Shown: positions 56,554-64,000 of the stretch, in pieces
Position numbering within the stretch: the stretch's first letter is position 1
How the letters are laid out: each line of letters begins with the position of its first letter
Source: Leptodontidium sp. MPI-SDFR-AT-0119
Taxonomy: Eukaryota; Ascomycota; Leotiomycetes; Helotiales; Leptodontidiaceae
Assembly: GCA_020726505.1 (NCBI GenBank)
Contig: JAHLEZ010000039.1
Coordinates: forward strand, 62,001-126,000
Reading direction: 5' to 3'
Length of the DNA stretch: 64,000 nt
The notes under the pieces: generated by a model
What the model was told of the DNA's origin: nothing
Databases searched by the model: none
Seen by the model: the letters and a program-made list of their open reading frames with translations, nothing else
Translations under genes and position numbers: made by a program

Positions 56554-57021
56554 ATGCGGACATCAACTCTCTTCGGCCTACTGGCTACCTTCGCAACTTC
56601 CGCCATGGCCGATTCCGTAAGTCTCGGCCGCAACTGGAGAAGCGGAGAAGCCAACGCCTGGTTCAACGACGTCGATCCATGTACAGCCTGGAACGGGGAC
56701 ATCGCATACCTCAGCAACAGTGAGGAAAGTCCCTGTGGACGGCGGTTTTCTCTGCATGGGTTTCCGGATCTGCATTTTGAAGGCTGTGGTGGTGATGTGT
56801 AGGTTTTCTTAAATTAAAGAGCCCCAAGTTGAAGTTTGGGGGGATTAGAGAATATGTGCGACCAGAGACTGATTGATGTGAATAGGTCGCTCTGGCAGAC
56901 TGACACGTTTATTGCGAATTGTCCGTATGCGCCTGCTAAGTTTGAATGCTGGGGATCAGGTCCTCATGATGGGGATGAGGTTGTTGGGGGTTTTCAGCGT
57001 GCCTTTGAGTGTTGGTGGTGA
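56554..57021 (+). CDS. Small secreted cysteine-containing protein (candidate effector), 126 aa
   Basis: Exons 56554-56798 and 56886-57021; the 87-bp intron (GTAGGT...GAATAG) joins EGCGGDV to SLWQTDTFI in frame. A signal peptide (MRTSTLFGLLATFATSAMA, cut near ADS) precedes a mature part rich in Trp, Gly, Asp and Cys: RNWRSGEANAWFNDVDPCTA, SPCGRRFSLHGFPDLHFEGC, FIANCPYAPAKFECWGSG, and a final FQRAFECWW. Six cysteines suggest three disulfides. No family is recognised. Size, signal peptide, cysteines and isolated position make it an effector-type candidate, which is inference. The ATG is chosen because upstream codons are leader-like and only it begins a signal peptide. Confidence 0.72.
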
Positions 57022-58336
57022 TGAGAAATTGTTGCCGAGAGCTACAGGGGGAGGGGGGGTTAATCTTTATGAGTGGAATCATGTCATGAAACCTGGGGGC
57101 TTTGGACTAAACTGAAGCTGTAGCCATTAATCTGAAAACTTTGTTTACAAATACTTCCGACCTGCAGTTGCAAACGAGGCAGGGTAGGCGGGGTAGGCGG
57201 GGTAAATAGGGGTGGTGGGGGATTACTTTAGCTTTGTCAGCAACTTCTTGTGACCTCCCCCTTGTCCTGACTTGGGCCAATTTCAAGCTTCAGATCTTCA
57301 TCAACCGTCGCTGACTTCGACTTGTGAGCATCGCCGAGCACTTCTCCCTACATCGTATGGCTATGATTCGGCTCATCCGAGCCCCCACCAGCCGTCATAG
57401 CTCACGCATTCCCCCGTCATCGTTAACAGTCGCTGTGCCTCGCAGCAGCAGTCCTCGTACCTCACATGATGCCGCAGACACTACTTCTACATATGAACGA
57501 GGGTCCGAATGTAGAACGTGAGAAAGGCAAGTTCGTCCTGTGGATCCACTCCGATCGGATACCAATTTCTTTTCTGCTGCCAGTGAAAGCCCCGGACTGC
57601 TTCAGTTACATTGCGGCGCTGTCTGCGCGCGCCATTTATCCCAGTGAACTGCACAGACTGGACAAATACCCACTTGGTCCGCCGACGACCCATATGACTA
57701 CTCGAACTACGGCTTCATATATCTCGGAATGTAGTAGGTAGAAAGGGCTAGGACTTCATGGTCGAGCGTCGTCTGAATATCTCGGTATCGGATGCTGATA
57801 TCAACAGCCTATATTTGACCTAGCACCAGCAGGCTACGGACCCAGAACCAGCTTCGCTACGCCGCCTTTCATTACTCGCACTCCAGCGGTCAACTCACAG
57901 GACATCAGTGACCTGTTCCTCGATGTGGACCCCCAGGGATGAATAAACAAGACTTTGGGGGAGGGGTTCCATATCTGCTTTACAACTCGGGCACTCTAGG
58001 CGGGTGCTCGAACATGAGCTTGAATGGACTTGGAGTTGTGGCTACCCGGCAATATTTGACCGACACGAAGAATATTAGCATTATTGGGGGCACGTTCATG
58101 TTAAGAACCAGTACAAATAACAGTACATCTGGAAGTTTGAAAAAATCCGCGAAGTGGGTATGTGGTTGAGATGATTGCAGGACTGCTTGCTCTGCTGTTC
58201 TGGATAACTTTCAGGTATTGGTAAGGTAGCCCTTTTCATTTGGGTTTTTGAAGCATGTCTTATTCTCTCACCAGGCTCAATTTCTATCTTACATCGACGT
58301 GTGCCAGAGCTGAGCTTCCTGCAGGTTACTCAGTGA
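57022..58336. other. Intergenic, no supported gene
   Basis: Open frames at 57324-57741 and 57939-58169 (plus) have some protein-like text but no continuous model; they could be decayed sequence. GGGTAGGCGGGGTAGGCGGGG repeats occur near 57183-57202. Confidence 0.4.
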
Positions 58337-60238
58337 CTATCGTCCGCGGATCCTGCTCGGTATGACCTGGCCCAGTTGCGATCGAACCTCAACATCGATT
58401 GTCCCCGTACCAGTTATCTTGCACAAAATTTTGAGCTTTTTCTTCCGTGAACCGATTTTTTTGTTCCTTGTCAGGTCTATCTCAACGATCCATTGCGTCA
58501 AGGTTGGTCGATCTGGATGAACAGTCAGTAGGAATTGCATTATCAGGTTGACCTTGATTTCTTTACCTTTTAAATCGTTATTCTCCGGCCCAGCCTCTGC
58601 GGCATTTGCAGAAACAGCAAAGATCGTGTGTTTTGTGATTTGTCCGCGATGAGCACTGCAAGAACGTGTGACCACCCATGCCGGGGTCATGTAGAAGTTG
58701 GAATTTTCCTGGTCGATCAGCAAAGCCGAGTCTATATTCGCCAACGGTATTACCTTATTTTCCTCTGCCCCCTTCAATGTCGAGTCTTCGTCTTGCTCGA
58801 CACCAAACCTGGTGTTTTGGACGAACTTCTGGACCTGTGTCTTGTCACATACCAGGCTGCTCCCTGTGACAGTTGCCAGCTCCCTAGAATTGTCAAATTG
58901 CTGAAGATTTGGGGGGTCGGGGGTCTGCTGGAAGCACTTACGGCGGAACGGTGAGCTGGCGGTGGTCAATGATGATGACCGTTTCCTCCCCATACCTGCG
59001 TCGCAACCGGTCCATGAGATACACTGATCTAGAACCACCCCCACAGAAGCCTATGGCACTCTTGTCTCGTTAGTTTTATCAGTAAGATATCTGGCTTTCG
59101 GAGCATACCGGAGTTTTGCCTGCTGTAGCCAGTTTGTTGATCGCTTCATCGAGTCCGGCTTCGATCTGCTGCACGAGGTCTTCGAACAGCGACTCGAACA
59201 CATCCCTTGAACGGCATGATTAGACGGTCTTGGTATCAAAATACGCCAGAGACATACCTGTGGATGATGAGTTTGTTATACTTTATGATAAACAACTTCT
59301 CGTGGTTTTCCGCTGGTCGGGGTGGCCAATCATCGATGGAGTATTCCACCGGGAGGCTGATTATGATGTGCTGACCATCAGCGGCCGAAAAACTCCCCCG
59401 AGCTAGCTATCCTCCAAGCCAGACCATCTGCGTTCTGCTGGAGTCCCGCGAGGCGAAATGTCTGGCGTGCAAGTTCCCAGAAGTTTCTGTTGATGCTCAT
59501 GAGCCCCACCGGGTGGAGTTGCAACGGAGGGCATGGATCGAGCTTGCCAGCGCCGGAGACAATCGAAATCGCAATATCTGTGGTTGCACCGCCGATGTCA
59601 CAAGATACCACGATGTCACCAACAGCGAATTCGTGGGATTTAGCCACCGTGCTACGACTAAGCACACAGATAGCCGATGCCTCTCCCTCGGTGAGATGGG
59701 CATGGACGCGAATCTTGTCCGTTGTGGTGAAGCAGGAAAACACGGCATTCTCCGCTAGCCTTTTGAAATCTGCAACTACAGGGAACTTGGCCCAGGAGCC
59801 TGGCACCGTAAAATTCCAAGTGAGATATCCATTCCTCCAGCCATCGATCTTTTCGGCATCGATTTCGAGGGCAGTTTGTTTGCAGATTGCCGTTAGGTAG
59901 TCCTAAACCCAGCGAAAGAGAACCTACTTCGACGTTAGGGCGCCAGGGAAATCCGGAAAAGTGGTTGTGGCGATGTAGGACTTGAAGCACTCTTGGAATC
60001 TGTCGTAAGGCCCGCCCTCGCATTTCCCCCACGCCATGAGAGTGCCGTTACTGTCATAGGCCAACATGGTTGGGATTTTCGCTTTTGTGGTGCTCCATGA
60101 AGATTTGCATCGACTGTTCCGCCAAGATGTTGCTGCGGAGGTTAGCTTTGAAGACTTGAGAAATGTGGAGTGGCGGAACAAACCAGAGCCTGTCATACCA
60201 AAATCAACACAGATGAAGGTCTCCATTGGTGGTGCCAT
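58337..60238 (-). pseudogene. Decayed HSPA12-like Hsp70-family gene, two in-frame TAGs and a frameshift
   Basis: The start METFICVDFGMTGSG (ATG 60238) is the actin-like ATPase phosphate-1 motif, then after a 51-bp intron (60133-60183) KAKIPTMLAYDSNGTLMAWG. Further blocks: DYLTAICKQTALEIDAEKID, HLTEGEASAICVLSR, VVSCDIGGATTDIAISIV (phosphate-2), SLPVEYSIDDWPPRPAEN, NKLIIHRDVFESLFEDLVQQ, SAIGFCGGGSRSVYLMDRLR (adenosine motif region), VIIIDHRQLTVPP and a C-terminal substrate-domain-like part. Four introns retain good borders (for example 59206-59257, 59062-59108, 58884-58941). Lesions: TAG at 59924-59926 and 59903-59905 within one continuous frame, and a one-base shift near 59383-59390 before the SLPVEY block. 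Intact relatives are abundant lineage-expanded fungal Hsp70-like proteins of uncertain role. Confidence 0.75.
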
Positions 60239-60745
60239 TGCTGAAATGGAGTATTCCTGGAATGGAGGGGACAAGGAATGGAGGGGACAAGGAATGGAGG
60301 GGGCAAGGAATGAAGGAGGCAAGGAATGCAGCTGCTTTCATCGCGAGGATGATCTTTGAAAAGCATTTCAGCTCATGAAAGAAACTGCCGGCTGACGACT
60401 GAAAACACGTCTCAAGATCACCCCCCTGGCTGGGACAGACTCACAGCCTCACTCCCTTGAACTTGACATCTGACCGAGTTTGAGACTTCGGCCCGGAGGT
60501 CTCTGTTTGTCTCGGTTGAGTGCGTTCTCCCTGAACTGTTTCCTGCTGCAATCGGCCTAGCACGGAACTTCAACTCCTCTAATCAACAAAGAAGTCAGGA
60601 AGATCGATTTTCAAAACTGTCCACCCAACACCCAACTCCCAACTCCCAACTCCCAACTCCCAACTCCCAACTCCCAACTCCCAACTCCCAACTCCCAACT
60701 CCCACAGCCACAGCCACCCAAACTCAACGCCATCACCCTCTCACG
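60239..60745. other. Intergenic between divergent genes, with tandem repeat
   Basis: Shared upstream region of the Hsp70-like pseudogene (minus) and the next gene (plus). GGAATGGAGGGGACAA-type repeats occur near 60260-60310, and the (AACTCCC)10 array is listed separately. Confidence 0.55.
60634..60703. repeat. Tandem heptamer (AACTCCC)10 in the leader of the next gene
   Basis: Ten perfect 7-bp units end 43 bp before the ATG at 60746, so they probably lie in its 5' UTR or core promoter. Confidence 0.9.
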
Positions 60746-61833
60746 ATGGCTTCCAAAACTACTCTCGCTCTTGCTATTGCACTTCCTTTAGCACTCCTAT
60801 GCCTTGGGAGTGTAGCCCTGCTCCTTCGTTATCGAGATCAACGGAACAAGGCATTTATCTCCCGCTTCGAGCTTGAAAAGGCTCAGAAGCAACTCTCCGC
60901 ATTTCCTGATGCCAACAATCCCACCCCCTTGGTGTTCTCGAGAGAAGAGCTTATCTCTGCGTACTGGGGTTTCTCGGCTGCTCTCGACCATCATGTGTAC
61001 AAGTGGGCGCTTCCCGACGAGCCACCAATTCCAGGGAAACACTCGGCTGCTCGAATCGAAGCTCTTCTGTTCCCCGAACTACCGCATCTCATGACTATCG
61101 ACGAGGGAACAGATAGGAGGCTATTCCCTAATCCCCACCACTATACGGCCGATGATATATGCTCCGCATTGGGGGACCGAAAGACTCGGAACAACATGCT
61201 TGTGCATATTCTAATGTCGATCATACTCAAGGACGTCTCCCTTGAAGGACCCCCAACTTCGTCCCTGCTTCCATTTCAATCTAGAGACATACGTGACCTC
61301 AACAAACTTTATCATGCAATTCGAACACTTAAGTGTATGTTACTCCCCTTCAACGTTTGGGTTTTCCAAGTACTAAATCTTCTCGTTGTTGTCCAGTGGA
61401 CGGAGGAGTGATCAACCACATCGCCCGTTTCTGGATGTACAATTCAAAACCAAAAAGTGATACACATACAAGACGACAAGAACTCGGTACACTCGCCAGA
61501 TCCCTTTTCGAGCCGTATTTCCTCCCTGATGCAGACAAGTTGACCCACGATATCGAATTCACCAATGTTCTGGACGAGGCTGTTGAGTTTGGAAAGAGAG
61601 TGACGGGATGTGCTGTGGATCACATCGAGTTGCGCTGGGGTGAGCGAGATGATGTTGAGTGGATCGTGACCATGCCTGCGATGTATGCTGTCGAATATGT
61701 GAATAAGGATAAATCCTATGATCAGTTGCTAGACAGAGGGACAGCGTCTGAAATGAGTGAGGAAGAATTGCGGCACAAGAGGCGTAGATTCCGACTCATG
61801 CTTCATCTCATAGGCCATACTGAGGAGGTTTGA
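60746..61833 (+). CDS. Hypothetical membrane-anchored protein, 341 aa
   Basis: Exons 60746-61334 and 61397-61833; the 62-bp intron (GTATGT...GTCCAG) joins IRTLK to [12 protein letters not shown] in frame. One hydrophobic helix at the N-terminus ([20 protein letters not shown]) followed by RYRDQRNK suggests a signal anchor. The rest is soluble-looking, with [40 protein letters not shown] and a C-terminal charged segment. No cysteine pattern or catalytic motif is recognised. The start is the first ATG after the tandem repeat (TCACGATGG). Adjacent paralogue-like damage in the Hsp70 gene does not involve it. Function unknown. Confidence 0.72.
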
Positions 61834-62709
61834 GCTTCATGGATTTCATGGCTGGGCCGGCGGGCCCTACATTTGCGCTCCAAACTTGGTTACCTTTCTG
61901 GATGGCTGTGATTTTGTATTTCATCCATGCAGGTCGCAGAGAATTTTTGTTGACCATGTGTGGATTTAGCCTAGGCTCTATCATTCGTGTGCTCTTCGTC
62001 TCATTATTTCTATTTGGTTTTTTTCTCTCCTTCGTTAATGAAAATTCAAGATCTATCACATCCAAATAACCGAGCTTTGGGCTTTCTCTGTTTGTTTCCA
62101 CTTGTATTCCGTGTTGTATGCCGTGCTACCTCAACACACGCAGTAATGTATGTGCACTTCCAAATCTGAACCATGTCTACCATTCTGCATTTCACCCTCG
62201 GAACTGTGTTTGTGGATTCGACTTCTCAGGCCCTCACACAAATGGTCAAACGAGATGGACCTAGTGTGAGTCAAGATCTAGCTAGGGATATGCTCATTTC
62301 TAGATCTTTCTTTGTTGCTTGAGTGTGCAATTTTCCCACGTCTCAGCCGCGTTGGCCATCTCACGGGTTGGCGTCCTGCTCAGGAGCTTCGTGCACCTTT
62401 TGCTCGACTCACTTCTCTTTGTTATTCGGAGACTGCAATGCACAGGCAGCCGGCTTTTGAGACGAGGATACGAAAATAGATGCGCCATTTCCATGGCATT
62501 TGTCGTATTAGGGGCACTCAATTGAATATTTATATCTGATTCCCCTGCTGGAGTTGACATTTCTCAGCAACATCTTCATTCTCCAATCTATTCATCGCTG
62601 ATCGCTGAGAGTTACTTTTTGATTTCCTTACTTCTTCACTCCTTGTTCGAGCATTTCTCGCCTCCCATAAGTCATTTCAATTACCTTCACCCCTTTTCAA
62701 CATCTCAAC
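61834..62709. other. Intergenic, no supported gene
   Basis: No gene. ORFs at 61830-62069 and 62300-62560 are unsupported. Confidence 0.5.
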
Positions 62710-63517
62710 ATGGAAGCTATCGCCATCTTGGACGCTGTCGTTCTTGGGCTCGAAATTGCTCGTTCGATAACCGCCTTCATCACCGAGCTGAAACACACCG
62801 AGTTAATCTTGGGAACGATCCATGACCAGGTCAACCACATAGCCCTCCAACTCAACCACCTTCAGAGCGAGTCCAGAGTCCGCTTCCTCTCAGCTGACCT
62901 GATGAAGGCGTGGCTCGGGTACCAGAACAGATGCAATGGGACTCTTCGCGATATTCAAGATATCCTCAAAAAACACTCGAAATTGTGTGAATCGTCCGCT
63001 GTTGTCGCTGATTTCAAGTTCAAGTACTTGGGAGGTGAAGACAAATTGAGAGTCCAACTGGAACCAATCCAGCGCTGCAATGACTACTTTGGTTTTCTCA
63101 AGAGGTAAGCCAAGCTTAATCCTGTATGCACGTACTTTGTCACTGACCCGGTACAGGACCATACTCGAGGCCCCTCTGATTAAGGATGTCATGAGAAGAG
63201 ACCCTAATGCGCCACCCATCGAGAGACCAATTCTGGGTTTCCATCAACACGTTCTCCAGGTGTTGGAAAAGGAGGGGAAGGCTTTGAAGAAGAAGGCTTT
63301 GAAGAAGAAGACTTTGAAGGAGACGACTTTGAAGGAGGAGGCTTTGGAGGCTTTGGAGGCTTTGGAGGGAGAGGAAGAAGAGGAAGAAGAGGAAGGAGAG
63401 GAGGGAGAGGAAGGAGAGGGAGGAGAGGGAGGAGACGAAGAAGAGGAAGGAGAGGAAGAAGAGGAAGAAGAGGAAGAAGAGGAAGAAGAGGAAGAAGAGG
63501 AAGAAGAGGAGATGTGA
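62710..63517 (+). CDS. HeLo-like / fungal STAND N-terminal domain protein with poly-glutamate tail, 251 aa
   Basis: Exons 62710-63104 and 63157-63517; the 52-bp intron (GTAAGC...TACAG) joins GFLKR to TILEAPLIKDVM in frame. The first 130 residues begin MEAIAILDAVVLGLEIARSI and continue as amphipathic helices (TIHDQVNHIALQLNHLQSES, YQNRCNGTLRDIQDILKKHS), the pattern of the fungal N-terminal domain of STAND proteins related to HeLo-type domains in incompatibility and cell-death signalling. After IERPILGFHQHVLQVLEKEG comes a Lys/Leu repeat (KKKALKKKTLKETTLKE) and then an almost pure Glu tail with Gly interruptions, encoded by GAAGAG/GGAGAG simple repeats. No NACHT or ankyrin part follows. Either a stand-alone N-domain or a gene truncated by repeat expansion; activity is unknown. 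Confidence 0.68.
63366..63511. repeat. Coding purine simple-sequence array (GAAGAG / GGAGAG)n
   Basis: About 145 bp of near-perfect hexameric purine repeats on the plus strand, translated as poly-Glu with Gly. Length is likely to vary between isolates. Confidence 0.85.
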
Positions 63518-63859
63518 GCCTATCTCATAGATTGATTTTCCGTAAAGTTGCACGAGGCGGCCGGGTAAGTATGTTTGGTGGATTGGGAAGGTGACCATAC
63601 GGTTCTGCGCGAGGAACATAGAATGTATAATATAGTTTCACTTCAAAATATAATTTTTCGGGACACCATCACTGTGATTATCTCCTTCATTTTGCGGTCA
63701 AGCCTCGCACTTCACCATTGCATCTATCAAGCGGTTTGCTAACGAATGTTATGAAGTGTTCAAATCCGGTTTTCATAACTTCGACACTGGATTGGAAATC
63801 GAACGCCCAACACCGCAACTCCCATGCAAAATCCTTCCAGTCACCCAAGTTCCAGGCCC
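63518..63859. other. Intergenic between convergent genes
   Basis: 3' flanks only; no other feature seen. Confidence 0.45.
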
Positions 63860-64000
63860 CTAAACGTCTTCCTCAGCCTTGATACAGCCCCTTTCCGTAC
63901 AGAGACAAGTCTTCTTCAACTGCTCCGCAGTGAACTGCTCCTCACAGCAAGGTCGGATCACTATCCTTCCCGCACGAACGCGAGGTCCGGTTTTGGCCAC
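63860..64000 (-). CDS. 3' end of a gene running off the right edge (unknown protein)
   Basis: The complement is open from base 64000 to TAG at 63860-63862 and reads protein-like: RAGRIVIRPCCEEQFTAEQL, then KTCLCTERGCIKAEEDV as C-terminus. The cluster of Cys (CC, CLC, GC) suggests a small metal-binding or disulfide-rich end. Only 46 codons are visible, so the call rests on composition alone; function is unknown. Confidence 0.45.
   Translation of the reverse strand: MAKTGPRVRAGRIVIRPCCEEQFTAEQLKKTCLCTERGCIKAEEDV

Noticed and set aside
63140..63619. 159-aa minus-strand frame rich in Phe/Leu/Ser
   Set aside because: It is the antisense translation of the GAAGAG coding repeat of the HeLo-like gene.
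1..64000. CRISPR arrays, bacterial operons, phage or biosynthetic backbone (PKS/NRPS) genes
   Set aside because: None seen; spliced genes and fungal protein families throughout indicate nuclear fungal DNA without such systems.

Overview
The window looks like nuclear DNA of a filamentous ascomycete, most likely a Leotiomycete-type Pezizomycotina. Genes have short introns (about 45-125 bp) with GTRNGT donors, CTRAC-type branch sites and YAG acceptors. The products are typical of this group: a CBM1-tailed carbohydrate esterase, several small secreted proteins, a DUF4360 protein, a HeLo-like STAND N-domain and an HSPA12-type Hsp70. No bacterial features, CRISPR arrays, rRNA or convincing tRNA genes were seen. 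All exon junctions were inferred by eye from frame continuity and splice consensus.

Left part (1-10.5 kb) is compact and mostly housekeeping: the 3'-truncated end of a cohesin acetyltransferase gene (ECO1/eso1, minus), COQ1 hexaprenyl diphosphate synthase (minus), and a VMA12-type V-ATPase assembly factor (plus) divergent from COQ1. A large three-exon membrane glycoprotein and two unrecognised conserved-looking genes follow.

10.5-24 kb is an accessory-type stretch. It holds an AT-rich block and a candidate solo LTR directly upstream of an atypical SRPK-like kinase, a secreted DUF4360 protein, a small basic-protein gene with a 1-bp frame lesion, and a secreted CE1 esterase with a cellulose-binding module. 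It also holds a Celp0028-like secreted protein and a five-exon 100-aa cysteine-rich secreted protein. At 24.6-25.2 kb there is a complete 601-bp hAT-like MITE with 20-bp terminal inverted repeats and a perfect 8-bp target duplication.

26.8-29 kb carries a C2H2 zinc-finger transcription factor (minus). It is followed by about 8.5 kb (29-37.5 kb) with no convincing protein gene and much simple sequence. A decayed glutathione S-transferase gene (three in-frame stops plus a frameshift) lies at 37.6-38.9 kb, with more decayed-looking sequence to 42 kb.

42.4-52.1 kb has an unrecognised conserved-looking protein, a large coiled-coil protein, a small heat-shock protein (Hsp30/Hsp20 type) and a five-exon PHO84-like phosphate transporter. 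From 52 to 64 kb genes are sparse: a six-cysteine secreted protein, a decayed HSPA12-like Hsp70 gene with two in-frame TAG codons and a frameshift, a membrane-anchored unknown, a HeLo-like protein with a poly-glutamate tail, and the 3' end of another gene at the right edge. The overall pattern is conserved metabolism and trafficking genes interspersed with secreted and candidate effector proteins, transposon debris and nonsense-damaged paralogues. That pattern suits a plant-associated or saprotrophic fungus with some repeat-induced mutation, but the lifestyle is inference.
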